From positions 1 through 64,000 of the forward strand of contig CAWGZY010000002.1 in assembly GCA_963827085.1 (NCBI GenBank): a stretch of DNA of 64,000 nt, read 5' to 3'. How positions within the stretch are numbered: position 1 is the first letter of the stretch; each line of letters starts with the position of its first letter. The notes beneath the pieces were generated by a model. That model searched no databases. It was not told the DNA's origin and saw nothing but the letters and a program-made list of their open reading frames with translations. Origin of the DNA: JAGVPT01 sp963827085 (GTDB taxonomy: Bacteria > Bacteroidota > Ignavibacteria > UBA10030 > UBA8401). Both the position numbers and the translations under genes were made by a program. This document shows, piece after piece, positions 33,251 through 41,714 of the stretch.

Positions 33251-35700
33251 CTATTTCAATAGCAAAAGTTTCTTCGTGTCAACAAAACTTCCGGCCGTAA
33301 GTCTGTAGAAATATACGCCGCTCGGTAAATCTTCTGCATTAAAAGTCACCGAGTGGAGGCCTGCGGTCTGGCGTTCGTTGACCAATGTTTTCACTTCTCT
33401 GCCAAGCACATCGTAGACTTTCAATGTCGTTACGCTGCTCATTTGCAGACTATAATTTATTGTCGTCGTTGGATTGAACGGGTTCGGGTAGTTTTGCATG
33501 AGGTCATACTCGTTCGGCAATAGATTCGTACTTCCGATGACTTTCGTTACGAACTTTTCAACGGAAACTCCCGTTCTCTGGTTATTCCCGTGGAACGTTC
33601 CCCAGATAGGAGTGTTCACCGCAGCGGTTGATTTTGCAAGATGAGCCTTTTGTGAACCGGAGGCATAAATGCTCGAATCTGCATCATCATAGAAAGCAAG
33701 AAGCCTCCCTCCGGTTGTGCCAACGTACAACGTTCCCCGTTCGTAAAGAAGCGGTGCATCGACACTCGTGCTGTCCTGATAGTACCAATGCACAACCGAG
33801 CCGGAATCAAGCGCAACAACTTTCCCGCCATGGTTGCCAAAATAGATTATTCCTACATCGGACACAGCAGGGGTTGAGAAAATGGGTGAACCGCTCTGGT
33901 ATGTCCATTTGATGTTCCCACTTTGAGCGTCAACTGCGTATAGTTTTGAATCGTTGCATCCGACGTACAGTACGCCATTGCCGTCAATAACCGGTGATCC
34001 GGTGATCGCTCCACCAGTCTGTGCTTGCCACACAATGGCTGCCTGCTGCGATGGAAGCATTGAGATTTTATAGATTTTCCCTTTCATCGTGCAGAAGTAA
34101 GTAAAACCCTGATTGTCCACAGCGGGAGAAGAATAAATGGAATCGTACAACGGTATCTCCCACGCAGGTGCCGGGGGATTCGCCGGATTTGCAAGATCGA
34201 AACCATAGACCGTGCCCTTGACAGTTGCAAAGACGAGTTTCCTGTCCGGTGTTATTGCTGCTGACGTCGCGATCGGTGCGTCGGCGAAATAATTCCAGGA
34301 AGCTAGACCCGTCGACTTATCCAAAGCAACAATACTGTTGTTCGAAACACCTATGTAGAGACGATTGGTCATCGAGTCTACTACGGGTGTTGAGCTGAGC
34401 CCTCCTCCCATGGCTTGCGACCAAAGTCCGGTTCCATATTTCGAGAAGGCGTAGATATTCTTATTTGAAGATCCGATATACACTGTCGTGTCGTAGGCTA
34501 TAGTGCTCGAAGACTTGACATCGCCGTCTACTTGAAGCGAATACAAAACATTTCCTGCTGAGTCCAATTTGTATACCGCATCCCCCGTCCCTATTACGTA
34601 TAACACACCGTTTCCCAATAAACTTGGGCCAGCGTACACGGGGCCGTTGAGAAAATCTTTAAACATCGATATGGTAACCGATGCAGAACTCGAGTCTTTC
34701 GCTCCTGTGCTGTCCTGCACAACAAGCTTGACCTGATTCGTCCCTTGAGCAAAGTTATAAGTCAAGTTTGGTTGACCACTAACAAGGCTGCCATTAACGA
34801 ACCAGAATACGGAATCTATTGCTCCGTTAGTGGAATAACTTCCAGTACTCGAAAAAATCAACGACGTTAACGGAGTGATGCCCGCATTAGGTTCATACAC
34901 GTTTTGTAGATTCGCGGCATGTGCAGGATTTTGACCTTCATTGTAAAGCGTGGTAATCTCGTCTGCACTCAGCGCTCGGTTGTAAATGCGAATGTCATCA
35001 ATATTACCATCATAAAAATTCCCCGGCGAGTCGGGTTGGTTCGCAGCATGACTCGCACCAATCGTAAGATTCTGTGCGCTATTCGTCGTTGTCGTGCTCA
35101 ATGTTCCTTGCTGTTGGTAGACATAAACGTTGAGGTTTGTCCATCCACATAAAGTTTCACCCGCTGCGTGTCCGGCAGACTGCCATCAAAGACAAGCACA
35201 AAATGAAACCATTGATTCGTCGTCATCGGGCATGCAAGCTCCACGTAGTTCTGTATTGCCGTGTCGCTAAAAACACTGCCTATGATGAGGCCGCCTACAT
35301 GACTGACGCCCCACTGGTAGGGTCCATAGGTTCCTCCGGCCTCCTTTCCGATAATAAAGCCGCCGCCGGTTTGGAAGCTGCCGAATACCCTTGTTTCTGC
35401 CCATCCCGAAACACTAAATTTCGCAACCGAATCGGAGAAAACACTGTCCAATATATCCCCGCATCGAATTGTAGATGTGTATCCATCAAAGCTATAAGCA
35501 CTGTTCGACGTGCCGAACCTGTCGGTTGTAAGCGTTGCTCCGACAACGGTACCATTAAATCCGTTTCCGCTCGCGTCATTGGCATTGCCGTTAAATGGAA
35601 AATACAACACCAGCCCTTGAGTAGGTACCGTAGTGTTATTCCTAGAAATAATTGGAAAGGTAAAAAGAAATGAGAGAATTGCGACAATAATAGTCTTCAT
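33251..35700 (-). pseudogene. LamG - PKD-like - PQQ-propeller T9SS protein with a single frameshift
   Basis: Read through, this is one about 816-residue secreted protein: signal peptide (MKTIIVAILSFLFTFP), LamG-like domain (about 25-230), a PKD-like segment, a PQQ/BamB-like propeller (repeats such as YIGSSNKNIYAF, YVGCNDSKLYAVD), and a T9SS sorting domain at the end (NPFNPTTTINYSL ... TKKLLLLK). The frame breaks at about 35140, in the LamG domain: frame one reads KLYVDGQ and then runs to a stop at 35098, while the continuation in the other frame reads TNLNVYVYQQQGTLSTTTTN. Restoring one base gives VDG-TNLN. Either a real mutation or a sequencing error. It interrupts the glycan locus on the opposite strand. 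Confidence 0.85.
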
Positions 35701-35859
35701 GGTAAGACCCCTTTCATGTGTAGTGATCGTATAGTAAAGAACTCTTGCCCAGAAAGCAAGTCCTTTTTGACAGTTAATCTTTCATCATTTTGCACTTTTA
35801 GAGAATTTTGAATAGATTGATGCACATTGTTTTAATGGACTACTAACCTGCAGCCGACT

Positions 35860-37038
35860 GTGGATGGAGCAATCGATATCCTTTGTATCACCCAATCAAG
35901 GTGGGACGGCCCGAAACGGATTCGCCACAATTTGATGCGGGAATATGCAAAACGCGGACATCGGGTAGTATTTGTTGAAGCATGGTTAACATGGATTAAA
36001 TTGTTCCGTGGAACGGGAAATTGGAAATTTGCCCTCAATTTTTTCCGCCAGCCCAGGAGAACAGAAGAGGGGATTTACGTGGTCACGGCGCCGCCGTTAT
36101 TCCCCGGAGGCGAATGGGTAAAATTCATTAATGATGTGAACTGGGGTATCGTGAGGTGGTGGCTCAAGAGCCTTATCTTTCGAAGAATGCCCCTTAAGAA
36201 GCCTCGCCTCTTTATTTTTTCAAACACGGCCGGAAATCTTGTTGGAACTCTCGACGAGTCGCGGTCTATCTATTTCTGCAACGACCCCTTCAAACAAATA
36301 TTCGAATATAAATCGGCATACGCCAACCTGGACAGATTGGAAAATGAACTGACGTCGCGCGTTGACGTCGTATTCGCGGTGTCGGAAAAATTGGTCGACG
36401 AGCGTATTCAGTTTAACCCCAGCACATTTCTTATTCCGCATGCCGCTAATATGAAACTCTTTCAGAAGGCAATGGATGATTCCGTCGTTGTTCCTGAAGA
36501 CCTTCGACGATGCCCGAAGCCGGTCTTTGGACACATGGGAGTATTGAACGTCCGAATTGATGTCGAGCTGATGAAGGATTTAGCGCGCACCATGCCCGAC
36601 GCTTCATTTGTGTTCATCGGACCGATCATCGAAGTGAATAACGAGTATCGCGCGCAGTTGGAGTCGTTGCAAAAATTCAAGAACGTCTTCTTTCTCGGCA
36701 ATAAGACAGAAGAAGAACTCCCCGCATATTTGAAGGGAATCGACGTGTGCATCGTTCCGTATCTTCGGAACGATTTTAATAAATATATCAAGGCCAACGC
36801 AAAATTCTACCAATTTGTTGCCTCGGGACGCCCAGTTGTCTCAACAATCGGCCCGCCGGATTTTGACGATGACATTGTTATTACCGCCACCACCGCTCCT
36901 CAATTTGCCCATGCGCTGCGGAAAGCCCTGACATTGAAAACGGAACGGCATCTGGAAAAACGAAGGGCTCTCGCCGCACTCCAAACTTATAGCGTGCGAG
37001 TCGATGAAATCGAGAAAATATTGGACAGCGTGAATTGA
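35860..37038 (+). CDS. Glycosyltransferase, GT-B fold (family 4/TuaH-like)
   Basis: 392 residues. Start is GTG 35860. The N-terminal Rossmann-like part begins IDILCITQSRWDGPKRIRH. The C-terminal half has FGHMGVLNVRIDVELMKDLA, ASFVFIGPI, NVFFLGNK, and YLKGIDVCIVPY...KFYQFVASGRPVVST, the typical donor-binding segment of GT1/GT4 enzymes. It would transfer an activated sugar during polysaccharide assembly on the cytoplasmic side. The stop overlaps the next gene's ATG by one base (TGATG), so it is coupled to the epimerase gene. Confidence 0.82.
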   Translation: MDGAIDILCITQSRWDGPKRIRHNLMREYAKRGHRVVFVEAWLTWIKLFRGTGNWKFALNFFRQPRRTEEGIYVVTAPPLFPGGEWVKFINDVNWGIVRWWLKSLIFRRMPLKKPRLFIFSNTAGNLVGTLDESRSIYFCNDPFKQIFEYKSAYANLDRLENELTSRVDVVFAVSEKLVDERIQFNPSTFLIPHAANMKLFQKAMDDSVVVPEDLRRCPKPVFGHMGVLNVRIDVELMKDLARTMPDASFVFIGPIIEVNNEYRAQLESLQKFKNVFFLGNKTEEELPAYLKGIDVCIVPYLRNDFNKYIKANAKFYQFVASGRPVVSTIGPPDFDDDIVITATTAPQFAHALRKALTLKTERHLEKRRALAALQTYSVRVDEIEKILDSVN

Positions 37039-38168
37039 TGGGACTGATAGTACTTCACATCGTGGGGGCAAGACCGCAATTCGTAAAGTATTTTGCCGTC
37101 GCCAAAGCATTGGAGAACCTTAGCGGAGTGACCGATATCCTGGTGCATACCGGCCAACATTATGACTACTCGATGTCAAAGATTTTCTTTGACGAACTCC
37201 GCATCAAGGAGCCCGAGTTTCACCTGGAAGTCGGGTCGGGATACCACGGTGAACAAACGGCGAAGATTCTGCAGCGGGTCGAAAAGATATTGTTAGAAGT
37301 GAAACCCAGTATTGTCGTCGTGTACGGCGATACCAACTCAACGCTGGGAGGCGCATTGGCTGCTGCGAAATTGCAGATTCCCGTGGCTCATGTTGAAGCC
37401 GGGTTGCGCAGTAACAACAGAGTAATGCCTGAAGAAATTAATCGAATCGTCGCCGACCGTCTTTCAACGGTTTTGTTCTGCCCGAGTTCAACAGCGGTCG
37501 CCTCGCTGAAGAATGAAGGGTTTGAGAACATTATCAATAATGGAGCTCTTATCCCGGAACACCAAGGCATTATCGGCTCTTATAGGATGGACGTCAACAA
37601 ACCTCTCGTTGTCAATGTTGGTGATGTGATGTACGATGTTCTGCTGCGAGTCTCGGCAATTGCCGAAAAACGGTCGACTATCCTTGAACGGTTGCAGATC
37701 GCACCGAAAAACTATTTCCTCTTCACTCTTCACCGGGCTGAGAATACCGACAACGAAGATCAATTCCGCGAAATCATCCAATTTGTCAACAGCGTCTCGG
37801 CGGGAACCACAGTCATCTTTCCGATGCACCCTCGCACAAAAAAAGCTTATGAGCAAAATAGAAAGCAATTTGCCAGCAATATTCGCATCATCGAGCCCGC
37901 AGGGTATTTCGACCTGTTGACCGTGTTGAAAAATAGCGCTCTCCTCTTCACAGATTCCGGCGGCATGCAGAAAGAAGCCTTCTGGCTTCGAACTCAGTGC
38001 ATTACGTTGAGAAAGGAAACTGAATGGGTGGAGACCTTGCAAGGCGGCTGGAATACGCTCTACAAAAACTTCAACGGACGAATTCCACCGTCCAACCACC
38101 AATCGCCCTTCTATGGCGACGGCAAGGCGGCGGAAAAAATAACGACAGTTTTACATTCATTACTCTGA
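37038..38168 (+). CDS. wbpI: Non-hydrolysing UDP-GlcNAc 2-epimerase family, probably WbpI-type
   Basis: 376 residues with the family signature HIVGARPQFVKY at the start, HTGQHYDYSMSKIFF, GDTNSTLGGALAA, HVEAGLRS, and FTDSGGMQKEA. Such enzymes invert C2 of UDP-N-acetylglucosamine or of the diacetamido-uronate. The next genes encode WbpB/WbpD and WbpE homologues, so the likely substrate is UDP-2,3-diacetamido-2,3-dideoxy-glucuronate, giving the mannuronate form. WecB (UDP-GlcNAc to UDP-ManNAc) remains possible. ATG 37038 overlaps the preceding stop. Confidence 0.8.
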   Translation: MGLIVLHIVGARPQFVKYFAVAKALENLSGVTDILVHTGQHYDYSMSKIFFDELRIKEPEFHLEVGSGYHGEQTAKILQRVEKILLEVKPSIVVVYGDTNSTLGGALAAAKLQIPVAHVEAGLRSNNRVMPEEINRIVADRLSTVLFCPSSTAVASLKNEGFENIINNGALIPEHQGIIGSYRMDVNKPLVVNVGDVMYDVLLRVSAIAEKRSTILERLQIAPKNYFLFTLHRAENTDNEDQFREIIQFVNSVSAGTTVIFPMHPRTKKAYEQNRKQFASNIRIIEPAGYFDLLTVLKNSALLFTDSGGMQKEAFWLRTQCITLRKETEWVETLQGGWNTLYKNFNGRIPPSNHQSPFYGDGKAAEKITTVLHSLL

Positions 38169-38177
38169 ACAATCTCT

Positions 38178-39791
38178 ATGAAAACTCAAACGCCAATCAT
38201 CGGACTTATTGGACTCGGAAACTGGGGGAAGAACATCCTCCGTACTCTTCACGAACTGAACGCACTTCGCCTGGCATGCGACGCGGGTCAAGGAGTGGTT
38301 GAAAAACATCGGGAAAAATTTCCAGACGTTCAATTCACGACGTCGGCAGATGCCCTCATCAATAATCCGGACGTCCTTGCGGTAGCGATCGCGACGCCGG
38401 CTGCCACGCATTACGACCTTGCCCGCAAATCACTTCTTGCAGGAAAAGATGTCTTCGTCGAAAAACCGATCACGCTCTTTTCTCATCACGCGCGCGAGCT
38501 TACGAAGCTTGCGCATGATAAGAACAAGATCCTCATGGTCGGACACCTGCTCCTCTACCATCCGGCGATCCGAAAGATCAAGGAGCTTGTGGACAACGGA
38601 ACAATCGGAAAACTGCAATATATCTACAGCAACCGCCTTAACTTGGGGGCGATCCGAAAAGAAGAAAATATTTTATGGTCATTCGCACCCCATGACATTT
38701 CAGTCCTTCAATACTTTATCGGCAGCGATCCACTCGAAGTGAACAGCACGGGGAGCATTTTTCTGCAACCCGGGATTCACGACGTGACATTGACAACGCT
38801 CCGCTATCCGCAAAACATTCACGCTCATATTCACGTCAGCTGGCTTCATCCCTTTAAAGAACATCGGCTCGTCGTCATCGGCGATAAGAGTATGATTGTG
38901 TTCGAAGATTCAAAAGCCGACCACAAACTGATCCTGTATCCGAAGGGCATCGATTGGGTGGACGGCGAGCCTCGAAAGCGCGAAGGAGCCTTTCAATCAG
39001 TCGATTACGGAACGAACGAACCGCTGAAGGAGGAGATGCTGCACTTCATCGATTGCATCGTCAATCGGAAACAGCCCCTCTCAGATGGGATCAATGGTAT
39101 AAAAGTCCTTGAGATCCTGGAACGGGCACAATCCGATTTAGAAAGGAAAAGTCGCATGGAGATGGCTCAGAGTTCATCGCCCGAGAAGACCGTGCAGAAC
39201 AACTACACGGTGCACGCAACCGCGATCGTCGACGACGGATGCGAGATCGGCGAAAAGACAAAAATCTGGCACTACAGTCATATCCAGGGCGGCGCTAAAA
39301 TTGGAAGAGGATGTTCGCTTGGGCAGAATGTCAACGTCGGCAACAATGTTCGCATCGGGAATTTCGTGAAAATTCAAAACAACGTGTCAATCTATGAAGG
39401 CGTTGAGCTTGAAGACTTCGTGTTCGCCGGACCGTCGATGGTTTTTACCAATGTCTTGAACCCGCGCTCAGAATTTCCGCAGCGCGGAAGCGAGCATTAT
39501 CACCGCACGCTTGTAAAATACGGGGCATCCATCGGAGCGAACGCAACGATCGTATGCGGGCATACCATAGGGCGGTTCGCGTTCATCGGGGCAGGAGCAG
39601 TGGTCACGCAAGATGTCCCTGAATATGCTTTAGTCGTTGGCACGCCTGCGCGTATCATCGGCTGGATGTGCCGATGTGGGGCGAAATTACAGTTCAAAGG
39701 GGTAAACGCCCGATGCCAAAAATGCGGACGTTCATACGAGAAGAAAAAAGGGCTGGTAAAATGTACAAAGGAAATCGAAGAAAAAAAATAA
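38178..39791 (+). CDS. Fused Gfo/Idh/MocA oxidoreductase and hexapeptide acetyltransferase (WbpB-WbpD type)
   Basis: 537 residues in two enzymes. Residues 1-about 320 are a Gfo/Idh/MocA NAD-dependent dehydrogenase (GLGNWG at 12-17, EKP at 95-97), as in WbpB/WlbA, which oxidises the 3-hydroxyl of UDP-N-acetyl-glucuronate. After a short linker (MEMAQSSSPEK), residues about 342-495 are a left-handed beta-helix acetyltransferase (VDDGCEIGEKTKIWHYSHI; HTIGRFAFIGAGAVVTQDVP; VVGTPARIIGW) as in WbpD/WlbB, which acetylates the 3-amino group. A C-terminal zinc-ribbon-like stretch (CRCGA ... CQKCG) follows. In Pseudomonas and Bordetella these are separate proteins. Fusing them around a WbpE step may channel the unstable keto sugar. 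Confidence 0.85.
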   Translation: MKTQTPIIGLIGLGNWGKNILRTLHELNALRLACDAGQGVVEKHREKFPDVQFTTSADALINNPDVLAVAIATPAATHYDLARKSLLAGKDVFVEKPITLFSHHARELTKLAHDKNKILMVGHLLLYHPAIRKIKELVDNGTIGKLQYIYSNRLNLGAIRKEENILWSFAPHDISVLQYFIGSDPLEVNSTGSIFLQPGIHDVTLTTLRYPQNIHAHIHVSWLHPFKEHRLVVIGDKSMIVFEDSKADHKLILYPKGIDWVDGEPRKREGAFQSVDYGTNEPLKEEMLHFIDCIVNRKQPLSDGINGIKVLEILERAQSDLERKSRMEMAQSSSPEKTVQNNYTVHATAIVDDGCEIGEKTKIWHYSHIQGGAKIGRGCSLGQNVNVGNNVRIGNFVKIQNNVSIYEGVELEDFVFAGPSMVFTNVLNPRSEFPQRGSEHYHRTLVKYGASIGANATIVCGHTIGRFAFIGAGAVVTQDVPEYALVVGTPARIIGWMCRCGAKLQFKGVNARCQKCGRSYEKKKGLVKCTKEIEEKK

Positions 39792-39834
39792 TTCATTCTG
39801 GTCAAACGACAATCATCAAAGAAAAGAAAAATCC

Positions 39835-40968
39835 ATGGCAGCAGCAGAAATAAAGAAAATCGATTTCATTGACTTGAAAGCGCAGCAGGGGCGCATCCGT
39901 GCTTCGCTTGAGCAGCGGATCAAGAAGGTGATGGACAACGGCGCATACATCATGGGGCCGGAGATCGCGGAGCTTGAAGGACAATTGAAGAAATATGTCG
40001 GCATGAAGCATTGCGTTGTCTGCGGAAGCGGAACCGATGCACTCCTTATGCCGCTCATGGCATACGGCATTAAGCCGGGCGATGTGGTGTTTACCTCACC
40101 CTTCACGTTCATCGCGACGGCTGAAGTTGTCGCCCTGCTTGGCGCTTCAACCGTTTTTGTCGATATCGACCCGCGAACGTACAATATCGACCCGATCAAA
40201 CTGGAAGAAGAAATCCAGAAGTTCCTGAAAAGTAATTCGGGAAAGAAGGCGAGGGGGATCATCCCGGTCGACATTTTCGGTCAAACGGCGGATTACGATC
40301 CGATCGAAGCAGTGGCAAAAAAATACGACCTCTTTGTCCTTCAGGATGCCGCGCAATCGTTCGGCGCAACATACAAAGGAAGAAAGGCGGGCAGCATGGG
40401 TAATGTTGCCGCTACGTCGTTCTTCCCGGCCAAACCGCTCGGCTGTTACGGGGACGGCGGTGCCGTCTTCTGCAACGACGACGAGATGGCGCAAAAACTC
40501 CGCTCGATCCGGGTGCATGGACAAGGGAGCGATAAATACAACAACGTTCGCATCGGCATCAACGGACGGCTGGACACGATGCAGGCAGCAGTGCTGCTTG
40601 CCAAAATGGAAATTTTTGAAGAAGAAATAACCCTGCGCAACACCGTTGCCGCCCGCTACTCGGAAAAACTCAGCAACGCTGCTACGACTCCCTTTGTACC
40701 CAAAGACTATGTGAGCGTATGGGCGCAGTATTCAGTGCTCGTTCAGCGCCGCGACGAGATGCTTGGTAAATTAAAATCCCGCGGAGTGCCGACGGCTGTC
40801 TATTATCCGAAACCGCTCCACCTGCAGGAGGCATTCCGCAATCTCGGATACAAGCGCGGCGATTTCCCGGTGAGCGAACGCATCGCGGATTCCATTTTCA
40901 GCATACCAATGCATCCGTATTTGAGCGAGGATGTCCAGGACTATATCATACAATCAATCATCGAATAA
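39835..40968 (+). CDS. wbpE: DegT/DnrJ/EryC1/StrS aminotransferase, WbpE-like
   Basis: PLP-dependent sugar aminotransferase of 377 residues. The PLP lysine is K200 in FFPAKPLGCYGDGGA; the N-terminal DFIDLKAQQGRI and CGSGTDAL are typical of the family. It would convert the 3-keto sugar made by the upstream dehydrogenase into the 3-amino sugar with glutamate as donor. It lies 43 nt after the fused gene and 27 nt before kdsC, so the block is one transcription unit. Confidence 0.88.
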   Translation: MAAAEIKKIDFIDLKAQQGRIRASLEQRIKKVMDNGAYIMGPEIAELEGQLKKYVGMKHCVVCGSGTDALLMPLMAYGIKPGDVVFTSPFTFIATAEVVALLGASTVFVDIDPRTYNIDPIKLEEEIQKFLKSNSGKKARGIIPVDIFGQTADYDPIEAVAKKYDLFVLQDAAQSFGATYKGRKAGSMGNVAATSFFPAKPLGCYGDGGAVFCNDDEMAQKLRSIRVHGQGSDKYNNVRIGINGRLDTMQAAVLLAKMEIFEEEITLRNTVAARYSEKLSNAATTPFVPKDYVSVWAQYSVLVQRRDEMLGKLKSRGVPTAVYYPKPLHLQEAFRNLGYKRGDFPVSERIADSIFSIPMHPYLSEDVQDYIIQSIIE

Positions 40969-40995
40969 CGGGAATCAAACAACTCTGAACTCGCT

Positions 40996-41493
40996 ATGAA
41001 AAAATCGCTTCTCCCGCGCCTTAAAAAAATTAAAATGCTCGCGACCGATGTTGACGGCGTGCTGACCGACTCGGGAATGTACTATTCAGAACTCGGGGAT
41101 GAATTGAAAAAATTCAGTACGCGGGACGGCATGGGCTTGGTGCTCCTCCGAAACGCCGGGTATAAACTTGCGATCGTTACGAGCGAAGATACAAAGATTG
41201 TGGAGCGGCGCGCCGCAAAGCTGAAGATCACAGACCTTGTTCAAGGTGCGCGCGATAAGGTGAGTTCGATGGAAATGTTGATGAAACGCCATTCGCTGAC
41301 ATGGGAAGAAGTCGCGTTTATCGGCGACGACATCAACGACCTTGAAGTAATGAAGCGCGTCGGCTTTGCCGCGGCTCCTGCGGATGCAACCGATCAAAAC
41401 AAGAAAATCGCTCATTACATCACGAAGAAAAAAGGGGGCGGAGGGTGCGTACGAGAAATTTGCGATTTGCTGCTGTCGGCAGGAAAAGCCTGA
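40996..41493 (+). CDS. kdsC: KdsC-like HAD phosphatase (3-deoxy-D-manno-octulosonate 8-phosphate phosphatase family)
   Basis: 165 residues, lacking a cap domain as expected for KdsC tetramers. Motif I is D18-V-D20-G-V-L-T-D; IVTSE is motif II; GDDINDLEVM is motif IV; KKGGGGCVRE is the characteristic C-terminal glycine loop. KdsC makes KDO for lipid A core; close homologues act on KDN or other keto-sugar phosphates. Its presence at the end of the wbp-like block links the locus to LPS or capsule synthesis. Confidence 0.88.
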   Translation: MKKSLLPRLKKIKMLATDVDGVLTDSGMYYSELGDELKKFSTRDGMGLVLLRNAGYKLAIVTSEDTKIVERRAAKLKITDLVQGARDKVSSMEMLMKRHSLTWEEVAFIGDDINDLEVMKRVGFAAAPADATDQNKKIAHYITKKKGGGGCVREICDLLLSAGKA

Positions 41494-41714
41494 CAAGGTG
41501 CTATCTCAAAATTGTTGGACTTCTTACCCTCCGACGCTCCAGGGTGTCCTTCGACTCGTCCCGATAAAAAACCTCGGGACTCGCTCAGGATGAACGGACT
41601 TTATTAAGCTTACAAAATAGCACGTTCATCCTGTCCCGAAGGGATCCCTTTGGGAAGTAAGCGATCCCGCTCGAAGAGCGGGAGAGCGCATCGAAGAATA
41701 AATTGTACTTTAAG
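41494..41714. repeat. Hairpin-rich intergenic repeat region
   Basis: Contains nested inverted repeats: GTCCCGA/TCGGGAC (41558-41564/41574-41580), CAGGATGAACG/CGTTCATCCTG (41586-41596/41623-41633), and TCCCGCTC-GAA-GAGCGGGA near 41666-41684. It separates the convergent kdsC and SpoIIE-type genes and could terminate both. Its composition suggests a degenerate repetitive element. Confidence 0.6.

Noticed and set aside
37038..38168. Firm assignment as WecB
   Set aside because: The family match fits both WecB and WbpI; the neighbouring WbpB/D and WbpE homologues favour WbpI, so WecB is given only as an alternative.
41496..41625. Miniature transposon with ends GTGCTAT...ATAGCAC
   Set aside because: The terminal match is only about seven clean bases and no target duplication flanks it; kept only as a hairpin-rich repeat region.
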